DNA from: Talpa occidentalis
Taxonomy: Eukaryota > Chordata > Mammalia > Eulipotyphla > Talpidae
Direction of reading: 5' to 3'
Assembly (NCBI RefSeq): GCF_014898055.3
Contig: NW_023600993.1
Coordinates: 21,525,048 to 21,589,047 of the forward strand
DNA length: 64,000 nt
Part shown: piece by piece, positions 1 to 12,740 of the stretch
Layout: each line of letters begins with the position of its first letter
Position numbering within the stretch: the stretch's first letter is position 1
The notes under the pieces: generated by a model
Told to the model about the DNA's origin: nothing
Databases searched by the model: none
What the model saw: the letters and a program-made list of their open reading frames with translations, nothing else
Translations under genes and position numbers: made by a program

Positions 1-204
1 CAGCACAGGGAGTGAGCAACGCTCTACACCAAAACATCTTTGATTTTCTTTTCTATGTTAATATTCGCTAAACCTCTAAACCCAAGAGGTAGAGTTTCCT
101 TAACCTCTAACTTTGTGCATACTTTAGAAGTCTTTAAGCATGGCCTATTGGAATTTCTTATCACAGAGTCCTTCTTCAATCCACCTCAGGGCCTACTGCT
201 CAGT

Positions 205-640
205 CAACTGAGGCTGCCATAATGCAATCACACAGACTGGGTGACTTAAAGCTACAGGTATTTACTGTTCCATACTATTCCAGTTCTGGAGGCTTGAAGC
301 CTGAATCAGGGTGCCAACATGTTTGGGTTGTAGTGAAAATTCTCTTCTTACTTTGTTGATGGCCGGCTTCTCCTGTCTTCTCAAACCATCTTCCATCAGT
401 GCTTGATGGGAAGGGGATAGAGATAGAGGTGGCAGGAGGGGTGCAGGGAAGGAGAAAAGGGAGATATCTTCCTCTCCCCTAATGAAGCCATTAATGAGTT
501 CCCCTCTCTAACGATCTGTTCACTTCTCTGAACCCCTCTACCAGATGTCATCCTAAGGATGCTACTGATTCAAGTCATGAATTTTGAAGGGGCAAAGGTA
601 TCCAGCCCACTGCACCTACTAGATGCCAGTCGTTTTTCTA
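205..640. repeat. Ancient L1M-type 3' UTR-like repeat fragment
   Basis: The wording 'aggctgccataatgcaatca', 'cacagactgggtgacttaaa' and 'agttctggaggcttgaagcc' follows a widespread old mammalian repeat that I associate with the 3' ends of L1M elements. It is heavily diverged and holds no coding capacity. The family name is from memory and would need a repeat library; the call of an ancient interspersed repeat is firmer than the name. Confidence 0.55.
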
Positions 641-1393
641 GGTCCTCAGGTATATTTGGGAAGGTACATACATAGCTTGCTGCTGCCGCAAATAAACCCC
701 CAAATTTCAGAGGTTAATTCAAGGAGAAATGTCTTATGCATGTGAAGGTTTTCTACTCATTGGTTAGGGAGATGATTTCATTATACTTTTCAGTGTGGCA
801 ATCCCTTAGGCTGTGTATTCATTCCTGGACCCTCTTCATCCACCCTCCTGAAGAATGGAGGAGAGAATAGAGAATTCTGGCCGGGAGTCTTTGTGGATCT
901 GGCCTTCAGAGACACACGTCATTGCCACCATCTGACGCTTGCTGGGGGCTCAGGCCTTGCGGCTGTGCCGATTACAAGAAAAATTTGTAGTTGTAAAGAG
1001 GTTTCATTTCTTCAATGAACGATCTGATAACAGTGCTTGAAGTGCTGAATTGAGAGACTTATTATGAGAGCTCATTCCTATTATGGTGACAAAGACTGAC
1101 CATACCTGTGACCACCACTGGCTGTCCCGGCAGGGAGGCAGGGAGGCATATCCAGCACTTCATTTTATTCCTAGTGGTTCTGTTAAGTAGTTACCCAAAA
1201 CCTTATTAAAGAGTTGAAATGAATTAAAATGAATTAAAAATAAAGAGTTGAAATGAATTAAAAAAAGAAAACACTTGAAAACCAGCATGTCGTTTTATAG
1301 GTATTCTCAACTGTGATGGTTTGTCTTTTAATATCTTGCCCCATGAATGTAGATAATAAAAGTGAATTTGTATTTTGGGGTTGCAAAGAAGGG
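641..1393. other. Non-coding stretch, no gene seen
   Basis: No exon, RNA gene or young mobile element is visible. A local tandem duplication is present: the string 'aaagagttgaaatgaatt' occurs near 1207 and again near 1242, separated by an AT-rich linker. Confidence 0.5.
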
Positions 1394-1404
1394 ACTCAAT
1401 TTAA

Positions 1405-1672
1405 GGACCTCCCTGGTGTCACAAGGGGTTAAGTCGCAGTCCTATGAAGCTATCAGCAGCCACTGTAGCAATAAGTTCGATCCCCAGCCAGGGAGCTGAC
1501 CCACATGGCGTGGCAGACCTCTCCTGTCTTGCCCGCTGCTCCCCTCAGCAGTGTATTTTGGTGGATCTGCTGTTCTGTTCCCCACTCTGTCTCTGGTGAA
1601 TCCTCTCAATCCCAGTACTTCTGGCCTGTACCCCTGCTCTTCTATGCATAAATAAATCTTTTTTAAAAAAAA
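1405..1672 (+). mobile_element. tRNA-derived SINE, subfamily B, full length
   Basis: The head 'cctccctggtg' with A-box-like and B-box-like ('gttcgatccc') motifs is a tRNA-related promoter. The unique body runs through 'ctgctcccctcagcagtgta', and the tail is 'aataaatctttttt' followed by A's. An 11-bp duplication with one mismatch flanks it (1394-1404 'actcaatttaa'; 1673-1683 'actcactttaa'). AATAAA at 1651 followed by TCTTTTTT at 1657 gives the clearest T+ SINE tail in the window. Confidence 0.9.
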
Positions 1673-1683
1673 ACTCACTTTAA

Positions 1684-4290
1684 GCTGTCTAGGACAAATT
1701 AGATTCATATGCTCTCCTCACAGCCCATGGTCCATTATAACACCCCTCAGAGGGGTCTCCCCAGTATGGTGCATATTCTTGGATAGCAAGAACATTGGGT
1801 CAGTAGATTGAGCACTTTACCTCAGCAGCGAGCACAGGAGGCATTCCAGAAGTACCTGCTCCCTGAGTGTTGAGTGAAAAATGGAATGTTCCCTGGGAGA
1901 GTTTGTGCAGAAAGTTCATGCTTGCAGGTCACAAACAAGAGGTGAGGGAATGTCAGATATTCAACTGGAACCAACAGTGTGTGAGGAAAGGGTAGTTTCG
2001 AAGGGATGTAACTTCAAAATAAAACTTTATGAATCTTGCATATAAGCAAATGCCAAGCTGACTTTTCATTTATACAATGGAAATGAATATTAAAGTATTC
2101 ATAAAGACTAGCAGAGAAATAGAAAGTTATTCTGATGGAGTTTAGTTTTAAATGCAAAGATTGAATATATTTTATAGACTTATCTCAGCATGGAACGGAT
2201 TTTGATGAATATAGGGTAGATTCTGGGTACAGAATTCATTTATACAGGTTCTTAGGGCACAGTCCATTAGAATTTTTGAAGTGTGTTTAACCCATGTTTA
2301 ATAAAAGTTACCCCAAATTACAATTTTTCTTTTGTGCTTCTGTTATTCCATTTTTCTCTTAACTTATTTATATAAGACAGCCTATTCCTATTGTTGAGCA
2401 TAACTTTGAGAGAAATTTCATTATTCTTTAAAATTGTTTAGAGAAATATTTCAATTCTAGGAAGTGCTTCCTTCCAGCTAAACCTCATAATCTTTTCAAG
2501 TTAGAAACCCATTTTTGCCCTCAATGTGGCAACAAACTTCTGCTGAAACTAGCACCAAAGTTTATAATATTGATCATAAAAATTTCTATGAACATGAAAA
2601 CTTCAATTTAAGTCCCTATTAATTATAAAATCAGCCTCTTCATCTTCAAACTGTGGCAAATTATTTTGAATTCTATTGCAATTTCTTTTCAGAAAGTCTT
2701 CTTTCTTTCTTTTTTTTCCTTTTTCTATCACAAGTTTAGTATTTCACAGAGATACAACCTGTGACTTTGTAAGGAAGCTGACCTTGACCTCCAGCTATAA
2801 GATACCTATAATCAGGACCCTTTTTCACTTCCAAGCATACATACCTTTAGTTGAGTTTAAGGCCAGCCTCATTTTGAATTCAAATATAGAAATGTTTTTG
2901 TTATGTGGGTTTTTTTTTTTGATACACAAAACTATTTATTAGGACAAAAGTGCATAGCAACCTGTTTTTAAAATAACTAAAGTTACAACTTTCAGAGTAT
3001 CTTCTTTGTGTTTTGCATATTTTTCGTAGCCAACCTGGTGTTAGACCTTGAAGAGTTCACAGCCAGACTCAGTTAACGTGCAAAAATAGTAGGGGAAAGA
3101 TTGCTGAAAAGAAATAATTAACTTGAAAAGATGTGAATAACTGAATAATACTCATTTTCTAATGCTCTGGTCCAGAATTTAAATCCTGAACATTATTGGA
3201 TAGAGATAACAAATTTCCTGAGCTTGCTTTGCTTAAGGAGTTTAATTGACATTGGATTGAATCTATTTCTTTAAGATGAAAATTTTAAGTATCATTTTTA
3301 AACATAAAAATGGCCGAGGAGTCTACTTGCCCATGAAATTCACATGATTAAATATAACGAGGATTTTTCCTCCATAGAGTAAATAACCTCTTTCCCATGT
3401 GTATATTGATATAAACTCTCAGTGCATTTGTTTTATGATTTAGCACAGATGGTTTCTCCCTTGTTTGAGGCTGAAAAATGGATTTCCTTTTGGCTCCCCT
3501 GGAGTTCTTTTTCTTTGATGGTTAGAGAGTAGGTGTTAGTTTTTCCTGAAAATCACACTTAAAAAAAAAAAAAAACTAAACTATTGCTATGCCTTTAAAA
3601 TGTGCTTTTTTATTTGTGTATATTTCAAAAAGATATGTACTACAGTAGTATCTGTTGTTCGCACACATTAGAATTTATGTTCTCATGATAAGAACAATTC
3701 CCAAAGAGCCATAGAATGCAAGACAATTTTCAGAAAAATCACACAAAAATCTATTATATTAAAACAGGTGCCTGGCGTTTATTGTATTGTTTATTTCACA
3801 TGTTTTGCTAGTGTCAGTGCAATATTCCAAAGCATATTGTTTTTTCTGTTTATCATGTTTAGATGGAGGTAATAAAATTAATCAAAATAAGTAGACTATA
3901 ATATGAAGATCTTTAGCAATATGGGGAAGATTTAAATAATTATTTTATGTAAATTATTCATAATTACTAAATACATTTCTAGGTCAATATCATTTAGTCT
4001 GGCACAAGTACTTACTGTTTTTTAAACTGTTCAAAGTTATTACTTTATACTTATCAAGTACACAGTGTTATATTTTCTAGTGTGGTAGATTAAAAAATAC
4101 ACAGACTTGAGTGGTTTACCTTAGATGACCCAGGGTTTGGAGGAAGGTAGTTAAGTAAATATTAGTTCATAGTTTCTTTTTTGTGGGATTTATTCTTTCT
4201 TCAGAAGCACAGCATTGAAACAGGTCTCCTTATCCTTATGTGTATATTGCGAAATGGGAACATTTTCTCCTTGGACACATCCTGTCTGAG
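1684..4290. other. AT-rich non-coding stretch
   Basis: No credible exon is seen. Short frames here have no family resemblance and no splice context. The stretch includes homopolymer runs of T (near 2910) and A (near 3562), with no young SINE or L1. Confidence 0.45.
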
Positions 4291-4299
4291 GTGAACATT

Positions 4300-4490
4300 A
4301 CCAGAATAGAGTAATAGTTAACCTTTGAGGGATAAATTTATTTGAAGTGAACAAAAGTCTTTTACCATAATTTCATTTAATTCTATCAACTGCCAACGAG
4401 ACAAAGACTGTCATTATCAGTGTTGTATAGATGAGGAACCCTAGATCTTAGTGACAAGAAACTGATAGATATTATTGGCTATGCTTTTCA
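4300..4490 (-). repeat. Ancient MIR SINE fragment
   Basis: The region around 'catttaattctatcaactg' and 'tagatgaggaaccctag' follows the core of MIR read in antisense (the 'catttaatcc...' and 'gatgaggaaactgag' landmarks). It is strongly diverged, so the boundaries are approximate. Confidence 0.5.
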
Positions 4491-5475
4491 TTAGTGGTAC
4501 TGTGTGACCATTGATCAGGAACTTGTGAAAGCCCTGTTATAATTTTTTAAATTCCTGTTGGACAAATATAATTAAGCTTCAAAAGTAACTTGTTAGATTA
4601 AGATCCTACATTACAGCTTAATCTATTGGGTTTTGGTATTGCTAATAGCACAAAGGTGTTAAAAACTTTGTGTGGTGGGGTTACTAATCAGATGAATTAG
4701 TTCTAATTTGAAACAGGTACCATACTAGCTAAGCAGTCAAAGAATCTGACTTTTATATATGGATCTTGGCCAAACCCATATCTTCCTGGTACCATTCCAT
4801 TTGTAAATGTCCACTTACCATGGACCAGCCTTCCCTCTGCTTCCACTCCAACCCCTCATGTTCTACCTTGAACATATTCAGCTTCTGTTTGTGCTATCTT
4901 CATTTGCTCACTGTCCCTGAAATGCCTTGCAAATTTTTAATGATTCCAAATACAGCTGGTGTGTGATTATATAACTGAGTGGCCAAGGGACCACAGAGGC
5001 CTCAAACTGTTAAGGGATGCATTTTCTAAAAAGGTTCATCATCTGCATGCACAAAGGCAAAGAAAGCAGGTATTTATGTGAAAGATCTTGAATTGTTATT
5101 CAGAGAGAGAAGAAAGGATTTCAAATTATAGCACACTCCAAAAATTACCTATCTCATTGTAGGTGAATGCTGCCAAAACAGGTTTGGCCCAAAAGCAAGG
5201 TGGTAGAGGTCCCCAAATTTGCTATAAGTCTAAGTCACCTTCCAGTAGGGAACCACAAGAAAATGATTAGGTAAGTACTAGAGAGGCAGGACAGAAGGAG
5301 AGACCCAAAATTCAAAATCGGTCTATAATCCACCATAAGGTCAAGATAACACAGCTGGAGTTGTCTTTTGTCTAGGACTGGGAACAACCACCCCACATGA
5401 CTTTCACCAATGTCTCTCTTCTCCAAGTATCTCTCTGCATATTTCCACTCCCTCCTTTGGTCCTTCTCAATTTGC
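4491..5475. other. Non-coding stretch, no gene seen
   Basis: No recognisable gene or repeat. Open frames at 4766-4966 (+) and 5235-5426 (-) have no recognisable domains and no coding context. Confidence 0.4.
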
Positions 5476-5738
5476 TTTATTTTTTTAAGAGTTATTTTAT
5501 TAGCTGGGGTATAGGCCAGAGGTGTGGGAGGTGAGAGGATTCACCAGAGACAGAGCAGAGTGGGGAGCAGAACAGGCAGATGACTGAAAGCATTGCTGAA
5601 GCACTGCTGAAGCAGGGGGCGAGACAGGAGAGGTCTGCCATGCCATGTGGGTATCTCCTTGGCTGGGGATCAAACTAATGCTGCAGTGGCTGCTGATATC
5701 TTCATAGACTTAACCCCTTGCACCACCCGAGGGATCCC
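5476..5738 (-). mobile_element. tRNA-derived SINE, subfamily B
   Basis: Antisense copy: a T-rich tail at the left, 'gtataggccagaggtgtggg', 'ggattcaccagagacagagc', then the tRNA-like head ending 'ccttgcaccacccgagggat'. It carries a small internal duplication of 'gctgaagca' near 5597. The flanks 'ctcaatt' (5466) and 'ctcaatt' (5745) are a short possible target duplication. Confidence 0.88.
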
Positions 5739-7340
5739 AGTCCACTCAATTAATATATCCATCTTGCTTGTTCCCTTTTGCTCTCCTAATCAAGAAGCCT
5801 GGCTCATGGCATGCTGGGAATTGAAGTCCAAGGTGACTCCATGATTTGTAGGTGCATAAAATGGCAACCATTCACTGTACTGTTCCTTCCCCTTTCATGG
5901 AAATTCATTCTGTAACAATTGTGCAGGGTCTTTGGAGTAAGTCAATCATTTTAAAACCAACTTTAGAATTGCTGTAATTCAGTGACAGTGGTGAGTTAGA
6001 TGTTATAAATGAAAAGCTGTGGTGTAGATTAAAACTAAATCAATATATGCTGAAGGATAGCTTGTCTATATTCTTCATGCAGCTTTTCAAACTCTTTTGT
6101 CTTTGTGTCCACCAAAATCTCCCAAACATTTGTTGTGCATACATCTGTCTGTCACTCCACTACCTTAAAAGTTTAGATTTGCAATACCTCTGTTCATTTT
6201 ATTAAGTAGAAAAACAGCTTTGCAAAAAGGTGCCATTCATCAATAGAAAGTAATGAGATTTTTCTGTGCATAATACACTGGGGCTTTCTTTTTCCACCAT
6301 AAGTTGCTCATAAGCCACACATACTGTCCTTTCCAAGTTGGGTTGAATGTTATTTGCATTTACTTTGTCACAGATGAACTCTATCAGATTTTAAAATTGA
6401 AAGCCCCAAATGGTCTCCCTGTGTAAAGTATATTAAAATTCAAAAAATAAAATGCAATACTTCAAAATGAGAATAATGAAAAATGTCATGTTTAATGCAT
6501 TTGATAATTATTGAATTAACAGTCACCATTGGTTCCGTTTGGTGTTGGCAAAGGGGGCACAGAAAGTGAAAAGAAATCCAGCTTCATTCACAGAAAAGCT
6601 CACAGAACTAGAATTTTTGTTTTATATTTTCTATTGTTTTCTTTCATGTGCATGTCCCCACCGCTCACAAGTAAACTGATGGATAAATCTGCAAATAATT
6701 GCACATAATGAATATAGAGTTCGAAACACAAAATGTTAACCAAGCTTTAATCTTTTCAAATACCCTGATTCCTTGACATAAGGGTACGAGGTTATGGGTT
6801 TGTTCTCAGCATCCACATACACTTTAAATGTTTCCTATGAATATCTCTCACCCTTACCCCACTCTCATATAACTCACATATGTTCCTGTATTTGGGGGGA
6901 AAAAGCAAGATTCCCACCTATATTGTATAACTGAGTGAATAATGAGAACACGGTAAGCTATGGAAGTAGAAATGCCATGATATATATAGGGAATGATGTT
7001 ATATAGAAATAAGGATTTCTTCCATTCGGGTTTCTAAGTGTTTAACGTGTTTCTATTGATCATTGCAATAAAAGAAGCTACTAGGACTGCATATATAGTA
7101 GTTATTTTGCATACATTTTGTGTCCTTCTCATTAAACTAAGCCTGACTTTTAAAATGTGATTAGCCATTGGCAATTGGGTTGACAGTAAATAACATGTAG
7201 ACAAACCATTATGATAATGAAAACAGGCATAAGATGGAATCTTTGCTGTTTTTCTACCTTTCGATATCATCACTCATCATAGATGGCTATGCTTAGTATC
7301 CTCCTTAGTTCTGAATGTAAGTGAAAAAGTGGATATCAAG
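5739..7340. other. AT-rich non-coding stretch
   Basis: I see no exon, RNA gene or young repeat. Open frames such as 7034-7273 (-) look like chance frames. Confidence 0.4.
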
Positions 7341-7344
7341 GCAT

Positions 7345-7470
7345 TATTTTCTCATTAATTCAATAAAAACTTTCATTCTTTGCAAGGTATTGAGGTAGAT
7401 ACATAAATAATACACAAAACCTGTCACTAAGAATTCACATTTTTGTAGGAGAGGAAATAATGCTAAGAAA
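7345..7470 (+). repeat. Ancient mammalian interspersed repeat, L2-like
   Basis: The pattern 'ttcaataaaaactttcattc ... gaggtagatacataaataat ... cctgtcactaagaattcaca' follows a common ancient repeat ('...ctgccctcatggagcttaca...'). I recognise the wording but cannot securely name the family. Confidence 0.4.
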
Positions 7471-8194
7471 TAAATAGCAGTGCCTATTATATATAATGTG
7501 CTAGTTGATAGAAACTAGATATGTACATGGTATGAAGGAAATTTCAGGGAAAATGTGGTCAACTTCCGTGGGATGGATATGGGGGCAAAGGAATGGATTT
7601 CTTCAAGCAGAGATCTACCTTGTCCCAGCTTTGAGTCTTACCTTAAATTATTTTTAAACAAATTTCTAAGATTTTTATATACTCACAAGTAACTTCTATC
7701 TTCAATTCTGCTCTTGCTTGAATAGGTTCTATTTCACTCCACATTCACTAGAATGGGAAACTCAGTTCCATGAGCAACCTCCTGAAAAATATTCAATCAC
7801 AGTGTTTCTCTAACCTTGAATAAGTTCCCTGAGTACTTTGTGACCCCAGAAAGGGAATAATAGACATCGTGCAGCCTCCACCCTCCTGCTAGATTGTCCT
7901 ATCTCCATTTCTTTCCTTTTGTACTCCTGACATCACAGAAATATCTCTCTTGGCTCTCTTCAGCATAATCAAATCTCCTTTTAAAATTTTTGACAGCTGC
8001 CTTCACTCATACCCCAACAGATTCACCTAGTTCAACTGAAATTTCAGAAAATTTTCTCAGCAAAGGCAGTCCTCCCTCACCAGCTGCTAAGGAATGAAAC
8101 TTACAGGAACAAAGAAAGCATCACTGAGATGACAAAAACATGGCAGAATGATTGAATGACCTTATACTAATCCTAAATAAATAGGCTTAGGTGA

Positions 8195-8425
8195 TTATTA
8201 TTCAGTGCTTATTAAGTGCCAGGTTTTATTCTAATCATGATGAGGATAGTAGTTCAAGGCATTTAGCAGCAAATTTGTGTGGTAGCACCGGTCCTATACT
8301 GGCTTTACTGAAACTGTGAGAAGATCAAGCAAAGAGGTAAAGCCACTGGACAAGTTTCCATGGACAATAAAGGGTGAACTGGAATTCAAATCCAGAGATT
8401 GACTCAAGCCTCTGCCTTTCACAAA
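8195..8425 (-). repeat. Ancient MIR SINE
   Basis: 'cagtgcttattaagtgccag', 'gaactggaattcaaatccag' and 'gactcaagcctctgcc' are antisense MIR landmarks spanning most of the element length. It is diverged and non-coding. Confidence 0.6.
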
Positions 8426-8429
8426 AAGC

Positions 8430-9365
8430 GGATGTGAAATGGAATGCTGAGTGTGTCAAAACACTCTAAGTGTATTGGAGATCAGTTTGAAAGTTGTATG
8501 AGACTTTCCAAATCATAGCAATTTTAACAACTTATGAATGTTATCTAGGAAAGTCTAAGAATAGCTAAGGAGATAATATTATCTTACAAAGAGTTGGAAA
8601 ATCAAGATTTTTATCTTGGTAACCTTATATCAACAAAATTTTAATACAATTTAAAAAGAGAACTGATACTAGGGACAACAAGAAACTTGTATTGAAGTGC
8701 ATTAACTTCATTTTCATCCTCATTTTTTTTTTAAGGGTTCACCCTTCTCTAGGTAGTTTTACACTAGACTTGAGTTACGAAAGAACTTTAAGAGTCATCA
8801 GAACAGATGCATACTTGTTTTGTCTCTGTGTAACTTAGAAACATGGTATCATTAGGGTAGACTTTGTAATGTTGTATGAACATCTTTTGTGTTGAAAACA
8901 ACATCACAGGAAAATAGATATACCCAGAATACCTATAACAAGCAGCTCCTAGCTCTGTTAAAAAGACTGGCACATGGTTTTGCTTAAGTCAGAAGTAGAA
9001 GTGCAGGATAGTGTACATTTTCTGAGACAGGTGAGCAGATCAGGGTCTTTACACCTGATAGTATTGAGACAAAGTCTTTGGCCTTTCGATAAAATGGGGA
9101 ATTAATTGTTCATTCCTTTCCATTGAATACTGATCCAAAAGATAGTAAATAAATACTCTAAAGAGGGCCATCAAATCATTAAGGGTTGGCATTACCTTTA
9201 CAAGCTGTGTGTCCACAATTTAATGATAAATTCTGAGCTGTAACAGATAATGTGCTCATTACACGAGGTTAACAATACTGAGGTGCTGCACAGATGATAG
9301 CTGTGAACCCCTTGATTCCTTCACAGTGACAGGTCGGAGGCTGGTGCTAAGTCAAAAGATATACT
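8430..9365. other. Non-coding stretch, no gene seen
   Basis: No recognisable exon or repeat. The 61-codon frame at 8788-8973 (-) has no recognisable domain. Confidence 0.4.
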
Positions 9366-9369
9366 GGTT

Positions 9370-10150
9370 GTGGTACTAGATAACAAACACTAAGAGGTAA
9401 TGAGGATATAGCCATGGACAGAAATATCTTATCTGCCCTTGTGGATCTTCCATTCTGGTTAGGAAAGAACAAAAAGTCATCAATAATGCAGAAGAGAAGT
9501 CTGGTATGCCCTGATGAAAGAAAGTTAGACATCCTATCGCCCATGCCATCTGAAACTAATGAGCAGTATAGGAATTATCAGTTAATCAGGTTAACAGTAG
9601 TATTTAACATTGTGAGATTAGATAACTTCACCAAGAATGTGAGTATAGGAGAAGGGAAGAGGTCTGCTAAATAAACTAGGGTCCTCCTTAATGTGTATGG
9701 GGCAGAGAAATGAAGCTGGACCAATAAGCATGTCTGAGAAGAACTATGCATAGAGAGAATGGTGACTCAGAAATCAGGTGAGGGCAGTATTATCAGGCAG
9801 AGGTATTGGTAGACATTCATAGAGTTTGTGGAAAAGTTGATCAACATAAGATTTGAGAATTAAATGTAGAATTTAGCAATTTCAGTGGAGTGGGGAACAA
9901 GGGGCCAAACATCTGATTAGAATGGTTTTAAGAGATAATGGAAAAGAGTAATTGAAGAGAACAAATATACAAAGGTCATTCAATGAGTGTTACTGTAAAG
10001 ATAATGAAAGAAATTAGTGTAAGCTGGAAGGACTTAATATAACAAGCTTATGTGCTGATGGGAATGAGATAAGAGGAATGGAAAAACATGATTATGAAGG
10101 ATGATAGACAATTACATGAATGAAGACAGTGATGATGCAAGAATCCGAAG
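9370..10150 (+). repeat. Long ancient interspersed repeat, L2-like
   Basis: The stretch follows the order of a widely dispersed ancient mammalian repeat: 'cccttgtggatcttccattc', later 'tttcagtggagtggggaaca', 'ctgattagaatggttttaag', 'actgtaaagataatgaaag', 'atgtgctgatgggaatgag'. It is degraded and has no open frame of interest. The L2/CR1-type assignment is from memory. Confidence 0.45.
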
Positions 10151-10289
10151 TGGGTTCTGATTTAGGATCCAAAGATCATTTGCAATCAGGACTCCTAACT
10201 GAGGAAGGAGAGGAGTGGTTTGACCTGAGAACTTTTGGTTATTCTGTAGGAGGTGGTTCAGAATGATTTTCCCTTCCCTTAACTTTCCA

Positions 10290-10291
<2 letters not shown>

Positions 10292-10336
<45 letters not shown>

Positions 10337-10357
10337 ACACACCCACACCCACACCCT
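10292..10357 (+). repeat. (AC)n microsatellite with ACCC variants
   Basis: An uninterrupted AC tract covers about 10292-10334. It is followed by interrupted 'acccacac' units to about 10357. Frames on both strands here translate as TH or CV repeats and are artefacts of the microsatellite. Confidence 0.97.
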
Positions 10358-10359
10358 CC

Positions 10360-11502
10360 ATACAGACATAAACACATTGGCATTGAAGCATGGGGAACTT
10401 GAAATCCAGGTAGAGGGGCTCATAAATATTCATCTGAACATCTTGTTGGTGTTCCCTGGCATTCTGTCCTCAAATACTGCAGCTATGTTTTAGAACTAAG
10501 TACATTCTTCAGCTGATTGTCTCACTAAAAATATAGTTAGGAGGAGCAATTTCATTTTAAAGCAGTGAGGAAAGTACTTCCAAATTAGCTGAAGATGATG
10601 TTGTTTGGTTGGAATAAAATATCCCATACTACACTTATATTGGTTTCCAAGTATTGTTTTGAAAAGTGGAAATAAGTACACTTATTCCTAAAAGACTGAG
10701 TTTGCTTAAACCTTGTCAAAATTATGTAGTTTTATCACATGAAATTGCATTTCGGTAAATCAGATCTTTGTTAACACTCATACTAGTTACCTTGCCTTTT
10801 GAGAAGTACCTCTCAGCATTGTCATGGAAGTATCCTAAGGTCACAGCAATCCATCTTGACAGGAAGGCCTTGATAAAGCCATAAAGTATCACTAGCTTGT
10901 TTGTAGATAATAACATAAGAAAAGTCTCCTTTGACTGGCTGTTAATTATTCTCTTCACGCAGCATGCATTCATTTTATATCCCCCCCTTTTGGACAAACA
11001 GCCTCTTCTCATTTCTATACATGTACCTCAGGTAGGACTGATCCCCATGCTTGTATCAAGGTGGGTGTATCATCTAGGTCCAGCCATTCAGAGCACAGAA
11101 CACTGCGGGATAGGCATGTCCCAAAAATGGAATCAGTGAGTCACAATCAGATATTTGCAGGAATTCATACTACCTGGCGAAGAGTCAATTCCTTTCCCTG
11201 GTGGGAGGTCAAGGAGGTTAGCAAAGTGGATTGTGGTCCTAGAGCCTTTGGCAGATAGACCTCTTGACTTTATGACAGCTATACCTGCCTGAGATGGGAG
11301 ATGCTTTGGAAGGACGTAGAGCTCAAAGGAATTTGGTAGACTGGGTGTGATGACCTCCTTTCAGCCACAAGGGCTAGTTGCTCCCATTTGTGTCCAGCTG
11401 GTTTCACTTAGATGGTCTCCCACTAGCAATGTATTCACCATGATTTGCACTGGTTATTGCCATAGCACCTCCCACAATTCCTTGAATTAATGCTGCAATA
11501 AT
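10360..11502. other. Non-coding stretch, no gene seen
   Basis: Several 60-96-codon frames on both strands overlap one another and show no domain or codon signal. No young repeat is visible. Confidence 0.4.
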
Positions 11503-11514
11503 CTGTAAGGTGGG

Positions 11515-11810
11515 TTTTTTTTTTTTAATAAAGGCATGTTTTATTTATTTGTTTGTTTGTTTTGTTTATACATGCACTGGGTACAGTCAGAAGCGCGGGA
11601 GGGTGAGAGAATTCACCAGAGCCAGAGTGAGGAGCAGAGCAGGCAGAAGGACCGAAGCACACTGCTGAGGGGAGCAGCAGGTGGCAGGAGAGGTCTGCGC
11701 GCCATGTGGGACCCTCCGGTGGCCAGGGAGCAGCCGGGGATCGAACTGGCACCGCAGAGGCCGGGCAGCTTTGCAACCCAGCGCTCAACAGCTGCGCCAC
11801 CGGGGAGGCC
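11515..11810 (-). mobile_element. tRNA-derived SINE, subfamily A with variant tail
   Basis: Full-length antisense copy. Diagnostic features of subfamily A are 'gtacagtcagaagcgcggga', 'ttcaccagagccagag' and a GC-rich head ending 'gctgcgccaccggggaggcc'. A perfect 12-bp target duplication 'ctgtaaggtggg' lies at 11503-11514 and 11811-11822, so the insertion is recent. Its tail includes 'aggcatgttttatttatt', shared with the copy at 58245-58545. Confidence 0.96.
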
Positions 11811-12239
11811 CTGTAAGGTGGGCTTTATAGTGACTAGTCTACAAATAATAAAACCAAGGTAAAATAACATTATAGAGCTGCTGTTTTCTCATAAAATAAG
11901 TTGTCCAGTAGCACCCAGAACTCAAATTTTGGCCTCTTAGCCTCCAAAGTTTTACTCTCTATGCTTTCTTCTTTCCCAATCTAAAAGTTATCCTGGTAAG
12001 AGAGACAAAGTTCCAACCTTCTGTCTTGTTTAACCTCTGCAGCTTGCTGCTTTGCATCTATAATCCAATCTACTCTCTATTAGGAGAATCTGCTAGAACC
12101 ATAAGGAAGTCAAAACTAGAAGGAAATATATAGTAGAATTGGGTAACATATAAATGACTACATACTGTCCAGTTTAGAGTTAACAGCATTAATGTGATTT
12201 TTCTCATATAAAGAATTTAATCCCTCCAGTTATTGATAA

Positions 12240-12420
12240 AGTTCCATAGCCTGGTGGATAGAAGCATATTCCCTAGAATTAGGCTTTTTTGACTTAAAGC
12301 CTACTCTTATATTTGAGTTATATAATATTATGATTTTATGTCACTCTGCTTAGCTTTCTCATCTGTACAATAAAAGATATTATCAGTGCCTGGTTTATAG
12401 TTAATAAATATGTTATTATG
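12240..12420 (+). repeat. Ancient MIR SINE
   Basis: 'agcctggtggatagaagcat', 'gtcactctgcttagctttct' and 'catctgtacaataaaagata' follow sense MIR landmarks (head, then 'cctcatctgtaaaatg'). Confidence 0.55.
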
Positions 12421-12740
12421 TACAGAATACTTGGAATTGGATCTGGCAGAAAATTTGACTATCATAGTTATTGAGAAATTTAGAAGAGTCTGCCATGTTT
12501 TCTCAAAGGTTTTTGTTAGTTTTTATTTGTTTGTTTGATTATGAATGAAGTAACTTTGTTTCACATCATTCTTAGCCGTTTTGAGAGTCTAGGTCTTTTC
12601 CTCTCAGGTGGGGTCTCTGTCACTCTCCCACCACCAAAGCACCCATATGGGTTTTTAGCACTACAACTTGAGTGGTGTTCATGTAAGCTTTCTCATGCTT
12701 TAGCGGCTGTGATCCTGTTTGGTTAACATCAGGATTTTGC

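Noticed and set aside
1405..1480. tRNA-like heads of the SINEs as real tRNA genes
   Set aside because: They carry A- and B-box-like words but lack a complete cloverleaf and are followed by the SINE body and A tail.
10112..10493. Frames of 64-103 codons over the CA repeat
   Set aside because: They are periodic translations of the microsatellite on both strands.
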